DNA of 64,000 nucleotides from Streptococcaceae bacterium AF77-01CM03A (GCA_027665725.1 JAQDDS010000003.1:213971-277970), one strand, 5' to 3'. Shown: positions 48,392-58,682, counted from the first letter of the stretch. Notes: generated from the sequence alone by a model not told the origin. A program made the numbers and translations.

Positions 48392-48608
48392 AATTGAATG
48401 GAATAAATAGAAATTTCAGTAGCTTATAGTCTTATTGTAAAATGAACTCTTGTATAGATTAAATTCGCTTTGGTTGATTAAATAGTTAGGAAAGGGAGGA
48501 TAGAAGAGTATAAGTGAACTAGAAGATTAAAGAAATATTATTTTTTCTCATTCAATTCCATATTTCTTTTTCTTATAAATCACTCTGTATGATTCTTTTT
48601 CAAAAAAT
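48392..48608. other. Gap between wzx and wzy
   Basis: This 217-bp gap is unusually long inside an otherwise tight operon. It is AT-rich with stops in all frames; no terminator, promoter or IS end is convincing. It may be scar sequence from exchange of the serotype-specific genes. Confidence 0.4.
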
Positions 48609-49757
48609 ATGATAAAAATTAAATTTGAAAACCTACTAGTCAGCATTGTTGTATCTGTAGTGGTATTTTTTAATACCATATCAACTACGATGCTGGATAG
48701 GACTTTTTTTCAAGTCAAAGTAAATTTCCTATTTTTTGTTGTATTGCTTTTAGGTCTTCGTTTTTTGTATAAAATGCGGGTCTCATACAAATATCTAATA
48801 CTTTCTATTCTATTGTTGCTTTCGGGGGTTTTAGTGTATTTTCAAACGAATAGGCTTAATTTTCTAGTCTATTCGATGCTACTAATCCTCTTGGTTAATG
48901 TAGATATGAAAGTAGTTTTGAGGAACTATGTAATTGTAGCTGGCATCCTCGTCGTCGGAGTTTTTCTTCTATCACTTGTTGGTATGGTTCCTAATCTACA
49001 ATATAATCGTGCGGGTGTTATTCGAAATTCGTTTGGGTTTATTTATCCTACGGACTTTGCATCACATTGCTTTTATCTATTTTTAGCAATTTCCTATCTT
49101 CTAAAAGATAAATTTATATGGACCAGATCCCTGTTTGGTGTCTTGCTATCAGCTTTCATTATAAAATACTGTGATGCACGTTTAAATGCTTTGTCAATCT
49201 TGTTAGCGACAGTTATTTTCATTTATTTTTATTACAGTAAAGAGAAAAAACTAAAGATATTTGCCTTGTTCCCATATTCGGCTGTTGTATTCGCATCAAT
49301 TGTTACCTATTTGTCATACAAGTTTTCTTGGTCTAATCCATTTTTGGTATCGGTAAACAAATTAATCACGGGAAGGCTAGCTCTAGGTAGGAATGCATTT
49401 GATACATTTGGAGTTCATCTATTTGGGACGAGAAATGTTCAATTTATAGGATCAGGTGGGAAAACAGAATCTGTAATAGGGTATAACTATGTAGATTCCT
49501 CTTATGTGCAGATGTTATTTACATATGGAATAGTGCCTGTAGTTCTATTGATAATAATTTATGTTGTCGCCTCAAGGAAACAGTATAAGGATGGTCAATA
49601 TTTATTAGTTGCGATTTTATCATTGATTGCTTTTAACTGTATGATTGAAGCATTTTGGTTTGTTCCTACATATAATATATTCATGTTTTTACTATTTACA
49701 ACAAATACTTTTAGTAAAAAAGAATCGAATGATATTACTAAATTAAATGCGACCTAG
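48609..49757 (+). CDS. wzy: Capsule repeat-unit polymerase Wzy
   Basis: A 382-residue protein with about ten membrane helices and a large periplasm-facing loop (about 150-165 and 240-300), the outline of Wzy O-antigen/capsule polymerases. Wzy sequences diverge by serotype, so the call rests on topology and on being the only multi-spanning protein besides Wzx in the locus. The ATG at 48609 has no ribosome binding site (CTTTTTC precedes it), so the true start or its translation control is uncertain. Confidence 0.75.
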   Translation: MIKIKFENLLVSIVVSVVVFFNTISTTMLDRTFFQVKVNFLFFVVLLLGLRFLYKMRVSYKYLILSILLLLSGVLVYFQTNRLNFLVYSMLLILLVNVDMKVVLRNYVIVAGILVVGVFLLSLVGMVPNLQYNRAGVIRNSFGFIYPTDFASHCFYLFLAISYLLKDKFIWTRSLFGVLLSAFIIKYCDARLNALSILLATVIFIYFYYSKEKKLKIFALFPYSAVVFASIVTYLSYKFSWSNPFLVSVNKLITGRLALGRNAFDTFGVHLFGTRNVQFIGSGGKTESVIGYNYVDSSYVQMLFTYGIVPVVLLIIIYVVASRKQYKDGQYLLVAILSLIAFNCMIEAFWFVPTYNIFMFLLFTTNTFSKKESNDITKLNAT

Positions 49758-49885
49758 TTCTAGTACTAGACTTTAGGAGGCTCTAATAGATGCTAAGAAT
49801 CCTTTATAAAAAAGAAAAAATAACGTTTGCTGGCCCAGAGTCAGCATGAATAAGAAATTGTAGAGTTCATTAACGGAGTTTTAAT

Positions 49886-50983
49886 ATGTATGACTATTTA
49901 ATTGTTGGTGCAGGTTTGTCTGGGGCAATCTTCGCACACGAAGCAACGAAACGCGGTAAAAAAGTAAAAGTGATTGACAAACGTGATCACATCGGTGGAA
50001 ATATCTACTGTGAAAATGTTGAAGACATCAATGTCCACAAGTATGGTGCCCACATTTTCCATACCTCAAACAAAAAGGTTTGGGACTATGTTAACCAGTT
50101 TGCTGAATTCAATAACTATATCAACTCACCAGTGGCTAACTACAAGGGCAGCCTATACAATCTTCCTTTCAACATGAATACCTTCTACGCTATGTGGGGA
50201 ACTAAGACACCACAAGAAGTCAAGGATAAGATTGCCGAGCAAACGGCTGACATGAAGGATGTTGAGCCTAAGAACTTGGAAGAACAAGCTATCAAGTTGA
50301 TTGGCCCAGATATCTATGAAAAGTTGATTAAGGGCTATACCGAAAAACAATGGGGCCGTTCTGCTACAGATCTTCCACCATTTATCATCAAACGTCTACC
50401 AGTTCGTTTGACCTTTGATAACAACTACTTTAATGACCGTTACCAAGGAATTCCAATCGGTGGATACAACGTCATCATTGAAAATATGCTTGGTGATGTG
50501 GAAGTAGAGCTTGGCGTTGATTTCTTTGCTAATCGTGAAGAGCTTGAAGCATCAGCTGATAAAGTTGTCTTTACAGGGATGATTGACCAGTACTTTGACT
50601 ACAAACACGGTGAGTTGGAGTATCGCAGTCTTCGTTTTGAACACGAAGTCTTGGATGAGGAAAATCATCAAGGAAATGCCGTGGTCAACTACACCGAGCG
50701 TGAGATTCCTTATACTCGTATCATTGAGCATAAGCACTTCGAATATGGTACACAACCTAAGACAGTTATCACACGTGAATACCCAGCTGATTGGAAACGT
50801 GGAGATGAACCATATTACCCAATCAACGATGAAAAGAACAACGCTATGTTTGCTAAGTACCAAGAAGAAGCAACCAAAAATGATAAGGTTATCTTCTGTG
50901 GACGTTTGGCAGACTATAAATACTACGACATGCACGTGGTTATTGAGCGTGCTTTGGAAGTCGTAGCAAATGAATTTGATTGA
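49886..50983 (+). CDS. glf: UDP-galactopyranose mutase
   Basis: A 365-residue flavoprotein converting UDP-Galp to UDP-Galf. YLIVGAGLSGAIFAHEA and VIDKRDHIGGNIYCE bind FAD; HKYGAHIFHTSNKKVWDYVN and GYTEKQWGRSATDLPP carry substrate residues. The codon use is more like housekeeping genes than wzx/wzy before it, so it was probably acquired or kept separately. It predicts galactofuranose in the capsule. Confidence 0.96.
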   Translation: MYDYLIVGAGLSGAIFAHEATKRGKKVKVIDKRDHIGGNIYCENVEDINVHKYGAHIFHTSNKKVWDYVNQFAEFNNYINSPVANYKGSLYNLPFNMNTFYAMWGTKTPQEVKDKIAEQTADMKDVEPKNLEEQAIKLIGPDIYEKLIKGYTEKQWGRSATDLPPFIIKRLPVRLTFDNNYFNDRYQGIPIGGYNVIIENMLGDVEVELGVDFFANREELEASADKVVFTGMIDQYFDYKHGELEYRSLRFEHEVLDEENHQGNAVVNYTEREIPYTRIIEHKHFEYGTQPKTVITREYPADWKRGDEPYYPINDEKNNAMFAKYQEEATKNDKVIFCGRLADYKYYDMHVVIERALEVVANEFD

Positions 50984-50998
50984 AAGAAATAGTGATTC

Positions 50999-52054
50999 AT
51001 GAAGTATTTTCTAAAAGAAGAGTTTTTAAAAGATTCTGGTGCTCGAAACGCTGGAAATAAGGCCAGAAATGATGTCGAGGAAATTGTCAAACGAGAAGGC
51101 TATCAACCCTTGTTGTTAACAGTTGAGGATTGGTATCAAATGGGAACCGTTAAAGCCCAACGACACAAGGCAAAAGCTCTAGCTCAAGCTTTTTCTCAGT
51201 TGAAATCAGGGGATCAATTATTGATTCAATTCCCCATGCTCCATCATAGTTTTTTCACCACTCGCTTGGTAAGAAAAATCCAGCGAAGAGGGGTACAAGT
51301 CTATTTTATTATCCATGATTTGGAAGCTTTGCGCTATGCCAATCTGGATACAGTACCTTTGAAGCATAAGATTCGAGTCCACCTTCAAGAATCGAGTCTA
51401 TTGAAGGTGGCTGATGGAGTGATTGCTCATAATCCGATTATGAAATCAGTATTGGTGGAGAAGGGGCTCCCAGAGTACAAACTAGTTAGTTTAGAAATTT
51501 TTGACTACCTCATTCCGAATTACCAAGAGAAAGATGGTCTATCAAAGGATCAACCAATCATTGTAGCAGGGAATTTAGCCCAAGAAAAAGCAGGTTACCT
51601 TTATCAATTGCCTGCTAGACCGGCCTACAATCTCTATGGTGTCGGTTTTGATGAGAGTAGAGCTTTAGAGAATGAGGCTTACTTTGGTTCTTTCTTGCCA
51701 GACGAACTTCCTGCAGCCCTTGAGGGTGGTTTTGGGCTTGTATGGGATGGTGATAGTGCTGAAACATGTAGTGGTGTTTTCGGAGAGTACCTCCGTTATA
51801 ACAATTCTCACAAGGCATCCCTTTATTTGGCATCTGGATTCCCGCTTGTAGTGTGGAAACAGTCTGCCTTGTCTCACTTTGTGCTTGAGAAGAACTGTGG
51901 TGTTGCAGTGGAGTCTCTTCATGATTTAAAAAACACGATTGAAAATCTATCAGATGCCGATTATCAAGAATTGGTTGCAAATGCAAAAAATATTGGTAAA
52001 AAAATACGAGATGGTTTTTATCTAACCAGTGCTCTTAAAAAATTAACAAAATAA
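50999..52054 (+). CDS. Gtf3/WbbI-like sugar transferase, probably galactofuranosyl
   Basis: A 351-residue GT-B-like transferase. SGARNAGNKARNDVEEIVKR at the N-terminus, LIQFPMLHHSFF, FIIHDLEALR and VADGVIAHNP are seen in the Gtf3/WbbI-type family, which includes beta-1,6-galactofuranosyltransferases. The gene directly follows glf, the source of UDP-Galf, which supports Galf transfer. It is the last gene of the capsule locus and ends in a terminator. Confidence 0.8.
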   Translation: MKYFLKEEFLKDSGARNAGNKARNDVEEIVKREGYQPLLLTVEDWYQMGTVKAQRHKAKALAQAFSQLKSGDQLLIQFPMLHHSFFTTRLVRKIQRRGVQVYFIIHDLEALRYANLDTVPLKHKIRVHLQESSLLKVADGVIAHNPIMKSVLVEKGLPEYKLVSLEIFDYLIPNYQEKDGLSKDQPIIVAGNLAQEKAGYLYQLPARPAYNLYGVGFDESRALENEAYFGSFLPDELPAALEGGFGLVWDGDSAETCSGVFGEYLRYNNSHKASLYLASGFPLVVWKQSALSHFVLEKNCGVAVESLHDLKNTIENLSDADYQELVANAKNIGKKIRDGFYLTSALKKLTK

Positions 52055-52080
52055 GAAGTCTTTTTGGACTTCTTATTTTT
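52049..52080 (+). terminator. Terminator of the capsule operon
   Basis: AAATAAGAAGTC/GACTTCTTATTT with T-run, overlapping the stop codon of the last capsule gene. Confidence 0.9.
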
Positions 52081-52179
52081 GTTACAAAATTGGTCATACT
52101 AGTGTATTAGTTTGAAAAGGAGTGATTGATCTTTAGTGACTATTTAAGTATTTCATTCCAACGAAAAATTGAAATGAAC

Positions 52180-52209
52180 TTGGCATGAAAATATTTGGAA
52201 AAATATAAT
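52180..52209 (+). promoter_or_regulatory. Upstream ftsA promoter
   Basis: TTGGCA - 18 bp - TATAAT, 242 bp upstream of ftsA within the 396-bp intergenic region. Confidence 0.6.
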
Positions 52210-52230
52210 GAATTACATCGCATTTTTCAG

Positions 52231-52265
52231 TTTTTCCGACTCTTTTACACCAATTTTCGGAAAAA
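52231..52265. promoter_or_regulatory. Inverted repeat in the ftsA leader (IR1)
   Basis: TTTTTCCGA and TCGGAAAAA, perfect 9-bp arms with a 17-nt loop, between the two ftsA promoters. Confidence 0.55.
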
Positions 52266-52328
52266 AAGATAAAAACAATCACTTGTAATAGAATATTAAA
52301 ATAAATTTAATGAAAAACCTTCGATAAA

Positions 52329-52370
52329 ATCACAAAAAATTAGGCACGAATCGGATTTTTGTGATATAAT
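52329..52370 (+). promoter_or_regulatory. Proximal ftsA promoter inside an inverted repeat (IR2)
   Basis: Extended -10 TGATATAAT ends at 52370. ATCACAAAAA (52329-52338) and TTTTTGTGAT (52356-52365) are perfect 10-bp arms, also with a 17-nt loop, and the right arm overlaps the extended -10. A regulator binding here would block ftsA-ftsZ transcription. Confidence 0.6.
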
Positions 52371-52450
52371 ATTCTGTGAATAGCTATGCCTTCTTATAGC
52401 TGTTAAAAAATCAAAGTGTGAAACTTGGAAGATAGAGAGGACGCAATGTA

Positions 52451-53818
52451 ATGACTAGAAATGGTTTTTTTACAGGCTTAGATATTGGAACAAGCTCAAT
52501 TAAAGTGTTAGTTGCTGAGCTTGTAGATGGTGAAGTAAATGTAATCGGTGTTAGCAACGCCAAAAGTAAAGGTGTCAAAGATGGGATTATCGTTGATATC
52601 GAAGCCGCAGCAACGGCTATCAAATCTGCTATTTCTCAAGCAGAAGAAAAAGCAGGGATTTCAATCAAATCAGTAAACGTTGGGCTTCCAGCAAACTTGT
52701 TGCAAGTGGAACCAACTCAGGGAATGATTCCTGTAACATCAGATACAAAAGAAATTACAGATCAAGATGTTGAGAATGTTGTCAAATCAGCTTTGACTAA
52801 GAGCATGACGCCAGATCGCGAAGTAATCACTTTTGTACCAGAAGAATTTGTGGTTGACGGTTTCCAAGGTATTCGTGACCCTCGTGGTATGATGGGTGTT
52901 CGTTTGGAAATGCGTGGACTTCTCTACACAGGCCCAAGAACAATTCTTCACAATCTTCGTAAAACTGTAGAACGTGTTGGAGTTCAAGTCGATAACGTGA
53001 TTATTTCACCGCTTGCAATTGTAAACTCTGTTCTTAACGAAGGAGAACGTGAGTTTGGAGCGACTGTTATCGATATGGGTGGTGGTCAAACAAGTGTTGC
53101 TACTATCCGTAACCAAGAGCTACAATACACAAATGTTTATCAAGAAGGTGGCGATTACGTCACTAAAGACATTTCAAAAGTTCTTAAAACTTCCAAGAAG
53201 ATTGCAGAAGGTTTGAAGCTTAACTACGGTGAAGCTTATCCACAACTTGCAAGCAAAGAAACTTTCCAAGTTGAAGTTATCGGTGAAGTAGAACCTGTAG
53301 AAGTTACAGAAGAATACTTGGCTCAAATTATTTCAGCTCGATTGAAACACATCTTTGAACAAATCAAACAAGATTTGGAAAGAAGACATTTGTTGGACTT
53401 GCCAGGTGGTATTGCTCTGATTGGTGGAAATGCTATTCTACCAGGTATCGTTGAGCTTGCCCAAGAAGTACTTGGAGTTCGTGTGAAACTTTACGTTCCA
53501 AACCAAGTAGGTATCCGCAATCCTGCATTTGCTCATGTGATTAGTTTGTCAGAATTTGCTGGAAGTCTTACAGAAGTGAATGTTTTGGCTCAAAGAGCTA
53601 TCAGAGGAGATCAAGTTCTACGTCAACAACCAATTGACTTCAGAACTTCAAGTCAGGAAAAACCTGCAACTTCTCAACGTCCAGTGTTTGGTACAACTTC
53701 AACTGAATCAGCAGAACCAACTTATACAGTTGACTCAGCAACTTCAAATCAATCAGAAGAAAAACCAAAATTGACTGAACGATTCCGTAGCTTAATCGGA
53801 AGCATGTTTGATGAATAG
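52451..53818 (+). CDS. ftsA: Cell division protein FtsA
   Basis: A 455-residue actin-like protein that tethers FtsZ to the membrane. TGLDIGTSSIKVLVAEL is the phosphate 1 motif, VIDMGGGQTSVATI phosphate 2, and LIGGNAILPGI the adenosine motif; the 1C subdomain lies around 85-160. A Ser/Thr/Gln-rich linker leads to the amphipathic C-terminal helix LTERFRSLIGSMF that binds membrane. ftsZ begins 16 bp later. Confidence 0.97.
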   Translation: MTRNGFFTGLDIGTSSIKVLVAELVDGEVNVIGVSNAKSKGVKDGIIVDIEAAATAIKSAISQAEEKAGISIKSVNVGLPANLLQVEPTQGMIPVTSDTKEITDQDVENVVKSALTKSMTPDREVITFVPEEFVVDGFQGIRDPRGMMGVRLEMRGLLYTGPRTILHNLRKTVERVGVQVDNVIISPLAIVNSVLNEGEREFGATVIDMGGGQTSVATIRNQELQYTNVYQEGGDYVTKDISKVLKTSKKIAEGLKLNYGEAYPQLASKETFQVEVIGEVEPVEVTEEYLAQIISARLKHIFEQIKQDLERRHLLDLPGGIALIGGNAILPGIVELAQEVLGVRVKLYVPNQVGIRNPAFAHVISLSEFAGSLTEVNVLAQRAIRGDQVLRQQPIDFRTSSQEKPATSQRPVFGTTSTESAEPTYTVDSATSNQSEEKPKLTERFRSLIGSMFDE

Positions 53819-53831
53819 GATAGAGGAATAA

Positions 53832-55088
<1,257 letters not shown>

Positions 55089-55093
55089 TAGAG

Positions 55094-55765
55094 ATGGATT
55101 TAAAAGAAAATACAAAACAGGTATTTCAACAGGTTACAAAAGCAATTCAAGAAACCGGCCGTGAAGACGGTTCGGTTTCTGTAATTGCCGTAACAAAATA
55201 TGTTGATATTGCAACTGTAGCGAATTTGATCGACCAAGGAGTCAAGCACATTGGTGAAAACCGTGTCGACAAATTTCTTGAGAAGTATCATGCTTTAAGT
55301 GATAAAGATGTTACTTGGCACTTGATTGGTAGCTTACAAAGAAGAAAAGTCAAGGATATCATTCCTTTTGTTGATTATTTTCACGCTTTAGATTCTTTGA
55401 AATTAGCTCAAGAAATTCAAAAACGTACCAATCGTACTGTTAAATGTTTTTTGCAGGTCAATATTTCTGGAGAGGAAAGCAAGCATGGTTTTTCAAAAGA
55501 AGAACTATTGACAGTCTTGCCAGACTTGTCTAGCTTGGATAAAATCGAGTATGTTGGTCTTATGACCATGGCTCCCTTTGAAGCCCAAACAGAAGAGTTG
55601 CAAAAAATCTTTAAAGAAACGCAAGAGTTGCAACGATACATTCGTGAACAACAACTCCCCAATATGCCAATGACAGAACTAAGTATGGGAATGAGCCGTG
55701 ACTATAAAGAAGCGATTCAGTGTGGCTCAACTTTCGTTCGAATTGGTACAGCATTTTTTAAATAG
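55094..55765 (+). CDS. ylmE: YggS/YlmE family PLP-binding protein
   Basis: A 223-residue PLP homeostasis protein. The cofactor lysine is in VIAVTKYVD (about residue 36); HIGENRVDKFLEKY, WHLIGSLQRRK, LSMGMSRDYKEAI and STFVRIGTAFF are family motifs. No enzyme activity is known; loss disturbs PLP and amino acid balance. Second-tier member of the ftsZ-divIVA cluster, 5 bp after ftsZ. Confidence 0.95.
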   Translation: MDLKENTKQVFQQVTKAIQETGREDGSVSVIAVTKYVDIATVANLIDQGVKHIGENRVDKFLEKYHALSDKDVTWHLIGSLQRRKVKDIIPFVDYFHALDSLKLAQEIQKRTNRTVKCFLQVNISGEESKHGFSKEELLTVLPDLSSLDKIEYVGLMTMAPFEAQTEELQKIFKETQELQRYIREQQLPNMPMTELSMGMSRDYKEAIQCGSTFVRIGTAFFK

Positions 55766-55774
55766 GAAATAATC

Positions 55775-56323
55775 ATGTCATTAAAAGATAAATTTGATAA
55801 ATTTATAGATTACTTTACAGAAGATGGAGATGAAGTTGCTTCAGAAGTTGTCGCTGCACAACCTGAACGTTCACTAGCTTCGGTTCCTCAAAAAAGAGAA
55901 TTGCCACAGCAAGCTGCTGCTCAAGAATCTTCTCCAGTTGAAGCAAAAGAGAAAAATATTACAAAACTTCATGCCCGTCAGCAGCAACTAGCGATTGAAA
56001 GCCATCGCTCTACTGAAAAAGTAACCATCGATGTTCGTTACCCACGCCGTTACGAAGATGCTACAGATATTGTTGATTTGTTGGCTGGAAACGAAAGTAT
56101 CTTGATTGACTTCCAATATATGACAGAAGTTCAAGCTCGTCGTTGTTTGGATTACTTGGATGGAGCACGTCATGTCCTTGCTGGTGAGTTAAGAAAAGTT
56201 GCGAACACAATGTATCTTTTGACACCAGTAGGTGTTGTGGTAAACATTGAGGATATTCGTTTGCCGGAAGAAGCTCAAAGCGAAGAGTACGACTTTGACA
56301 TGAAGAGAAATAGAGTACGTTAA
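55775..56323 (+). CDS. sepF: Cell division protein SepF
   Basis: A 182-residue SepF (YlmF). An N-terminal membrane-binding amphipathic helix ([14 protein letters not shown]) and Gln/Glu-rich linker lead to the SepF domain (about 85-170; [37 protein letters not shown]). It anchors and bundles FtsZ alongside FtsA. Overlaps the next gene by one base (TAATG). Confidence 0.96.
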   Translation: MSLKDKFDKFIDYFTEDGDEVASEVVAAQPERSLASVPQKRELPQQAAAQESSPVEAKEKNITKLHARQQQLAIESHRSTEKVTIDVRYPRRYEDATDIVDLLAGNESILIDFQYMTEVQARRCLDYLDGARHVLAGELRKVANTMYLLTPVGVVVNIEDIRLPEEAQSEEYDFDMKRNRVR

Positions 56324-56583
56324 TGTTTCTAATAATTCGTTTTATCCAAAATGCTACAGATATCTATTCGATGATACTTGTAGCTTTTGCTCTATTATCA
56401 TGGTTTCCAGATGCCTACAACACTCAGTTGGGAAAATTTTTGGAGACCTTGTGTAAACCAATTCTTGAGCCCCTGAAACGTCTACCGCTGCAAATTGCAG
56501 GGTTGGACTTCTCAGTTTGGATAGCTCTAATTCTTTTACGCATGATAAGTCGCTATCTCATCAATTTGCTGGTTGTCTTATGA
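56323..56583 (+). CDS. ylmG: YggT/YlmG family membrane protein
   Basis: An 86-residue protein with two membrane helices and the family segment LLSWFPDAYNTQLGKFLETL followed by CKPILEPLKRLP. Members influence cell shape or osmotic tolerance; the mechanism is unknown. Translationally coupled on both sides (1-bp overlap with sepF, 4-bp with ylmH). Confidence 0.92.
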   Translation: MFLIIRFIQNATDIYSMILVAFALLSWFPDAYNTQLGKFLETLCKPILEPLKRLPLQIAGLDFSVWIALILLRMISRYLINLLVVL

Positions 56584-57365
56584 GTAAAGAACTTTACCAA
56601 CATTTCGCAACTGAGGATATTCCCTTTATCGATAAGGGTTTGGAATGGTTGAGACAGGTAGAAGAAGATTACGCACCGATTTTATCTCCTTTTATAAACC
56701 CTCACCAAGTTTTTATCTTGGAAACATTGGGAAATAATAGAGAAGTAAAGACTTTTGCTAGTACTAGTTTTGTACCTTCGGAGTATGCTAGGGTCATTCT
56801 AGCGACGGATTATTTCACGCCAAGTTTGGAAGATTTTGAAATGACCTTGCTTGAGATTGAGTATCCTAGCAAGTTTCAACAATTAACCCATTCAAAAATT
56901 CTGGGAACAGTTCTCAATCGACTAGGTATTGACCGAAAGTTATTCGGAGACATTCTGGTGACAGAAGAGAAAGCTCAAATTGTTGTCGATCAAAGGTTTA
57001 CTACTCTTTTCCAGGATGGAATTCAAAAGATTTCCAAGTTGCCTGTAAGTTTAGTAGAACGTCCTTTTTCAGATAGGATAGAATCTAAAGACGAGTATCA
57101 AGAAAGAGAAGTCTTGGTTTCAAGCCTTCGACTAGATACCTTCTTATCTAGTATATTGAGATTATCACGTTCGCAAACGACAGCTCTGGTTGAAAAGAAG
57201 TTGGTTCAGGTCAATTATCATATAGTTGAAAAATCCGACTATCAGGTAAAAATTGGTGATTTAATTAGCGTCAGACGCTTTGGAAGAATTATCTTACTCA
57301 AAGAAAATGGCCAAACCAAAAAAGATAAGAAAAAACTAACAGTCCAACTACTATTAAGTAAGTGA
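56580..57365 (+). CDS. ylmH: YlmH, S4-domain RNA-binding protein
   Basis: A 261-residue protein: an N-terminal YlmH domain and a C-terminal S4 RNA-binding domain (LRLDTFLSSILRLSRSQTTALV). Family members associate with ribosomes, with a proposed role in rescuing stalled nascent chains. The ATG at 56580 overlaps the ylmG stop by 4 bp; the longer frame from 56517 lies inside ylmG and is rejected. Confidence 0.93.
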   Translation: MSKELYQHFATEDIPFIDKGLEWLRQVEEDYAPILSPFINPHQVFILETLGNNREVKTFASTSFVPSEYARVILATDYFTPSLEDFEMTLLEIEYPSKFQQLTHSKILGTVLNRLGIDRKLFGDILVTEEKAQIVVDQRFTTLFQDGIQKISKLPVSLVERPFSDRIESKDEYQEREVLVSSLRLDTFLSSILRLSRSQTTALVEKKLVQVNYHIVEKSDYQVKIGDLISVRRFGRIILLKENGQTKKDKKKLTVQLLLSK

Positions 57366-57373
57366 GAAAAAAT

Positions 57374-57628
57374 ATGTCGATTACACCACAAGATATTGTT
57401 GATAAAGTTTTTTCAACAAAATTCCGAGGCTACGATAAGGAAGAAGTTGACGAATTTTTAGATAAGATTTATATTGACTACGAGGAGTTAGTCCGTTGCA
57501 AGGATGAGACAGAACGCTATATCAAAAAACTAGAAGAACGTCTTTCCTATTATACGACTGATATTCCTAAGAGAACAGTAACAAACGAGCAAGAACCAGA
57601 AGCAATTAATGATTCTATTTTTTATTAA
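57374..57628 (+). CDS. Short DivIVA N-terminal domain protein (tandem divIVA copy)
   Basis: An 84-residue protein equal to the DivIVA membrane-binding N-terminal domain plus the first coiled-coil turns (ITPQDIVDKVFSTKFRGYD, EEVDEFLDKIYIDYEELVR, LEERLSYY), ending in a short acidic tail. By hand alignment 33 of the first 62 residues equal the neighbouring full-length DivIVA. The pre-start sequences are also alike (AGTGAGAAAAAAT and AGTGAGGAAAAAT). It lacks the long coiled coil needed for polymerisation, so it could cap or compete with DivIVA. As far as I recall the pneumococcal cluster has only one divIVA. Confidence 0.8.
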   Translation: MSITPQDIVDKVFSTKFRGYDKEEVDEFLDKIYIDYEELVRCKDETERYIKKLEERLSYYTTDIPKRTVTNEQEPEAINDSIFY

Positions 57629-57644
57629 ATAAGTGAGGAAAAAT

Positions 57645-58457
57645 ATGCCAATTACATCGTTAGAAATTAAGGATAAAACCTTTGGTGTTCAGTTTAGAGG
57701 TTTTAATCGTGAAGAAGTTGATGAATTTTTAGATATTGTTGTTCGTGACTATGAAGATTTAGTTCGTAGCAATCATGAAAAAGATCAACACATTAAAAAT
57801 TTAGAAGACCGTCTATCTTATTTTGATGAAATCAAAGATTCATTGAGCCAGTCAGTATTGATTGCCCAAGATACAGCTGAACGCGTGAAACAAGCTGCAA
57901 ATGATCGTTCTCACAATATCATTCAACAAGCTGAGCAAGATGCACAACGCTTGCTTGATGAAGCAAAATACAAAGCCAATGAAATTTTGCGACAAGCAAC
58001 AGATAATGCTAAAAAAGTTGCCGTTGAAACTGAAGAGTTGAAGAATAAGAGCCGTGTCTTCCACCAACGTTTGAAATCAACAATTGAAAGTCAATTAGCT
58101 ATTGTTGATTCATCAGATTGGGAAGAAATTCTGCGTCCGACTGCAACTTATCTTCAAACGAGTGATGAAGCATTCAAGGAAGTTGTCCAAGAGGTTCTAG
58201 GTGAAGATGTATCGTCATACCATGATGAAGAACCAATTGACATGACTCGTCAATTTTCTCCAGAAGAAGTTGCAGAACTTCAAGCACGTATTGAAGCGGC
58301 TAACAAGGAATTGTTAGAAGCAGAACAAGCTGCTGAAGAGTCAACTGAAACTGACGTTGAAGTTCAACCAGTTGCTGAAACTCCTGTTGAATCAGTGCAT
58401 GAGGAAGGACCTCAAGACGATCCTAACACTCAACAAGAGTCAGTTCTAATTTTATAA
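57645..58457 (+). CDS. divIVA: Cell division protein DivIVA
   Basis: A 270-residue DivIVA: N-terminal membrane-binding domain (MPITSLEIKDKTFGVQFRGF, EEVDEFLDIV), long coiled coil (about 30-160) and an acidic, low-complexity C-terminus. It localises to septum and poles of streptococci and organises division and peptidoglycan synthesis. The start at 57645 follows AAGTGAGG; the upstream frame extension is rejected. Last gene of the ftsA cluster, directly upstream of the ileS T-box. Confidence 0.95.
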   Translation: MPITSLEIKDKTFGVQFRGFNREEVDEFLDIVVRDYEDLVRSNHEKDQHIKNLEDRLSYFDEIKDSLSQSVLIAQDTAERVKQAANDRSHNIIQQAEQDAQRLLDEAKYKANEILRQATDNAKKVAVETEELKNKSRVFHQRLKSTIESQLAIVDSSDWEEILRPTATYLQTSDEAFKEVVQEVLGEDVSSYHDEEPIDMTRQFSPEEVAELQARIEAANKELLEAEQAAEESTETDVEVQPVAETPVESVHEEGPQDDPNTQQESVLIL

Positions 58458-58489
58458 GAATCTCATTAGAGAACAAGAATTTATCAAAC

Positions 58490-58682
58490 ACATTTCTAGC
58501 GAGTAGGAGATGGTGGAAGTCCTACAATCCCTGTTGGTAAATTTATCCTCTCTTAGTATCAAATCTGAAAATAGTAAGATTTGACGTTGCCCACGTTACG
58601 GGAAAAGAGGGAAAGAGACTAGGTCTTTTTCCGAACAAAGGTGGTACCACGATTTTCGTCCTTTTTGCGAGTCGTGGTTTTT
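58490..58682 (+). ncRNA. T-box riboswitch of ileS
   Basis: AAGGTGGTACCACG at 58638-58651 is the T-box proper. Upstream, GTAGGA/TCCTAC (58503-58508 with 58520-58525) belongs to stem I, and ATC at 58558-58560 is the likely isoleucine specifier. ACCACGA (58646-58652) pairs with TCGTGGT (58672-58678) plus T-run as the terminator. Uncharged tRNA-Ile should stabilise the antiterminator and turn on ileS. Confidence 0.92.

Noticed and set aside
49758-49885. IS remnant between wzy and glf
   Set aside because: No terminal inverted repeats or transposase text; just AT-rich spacer.
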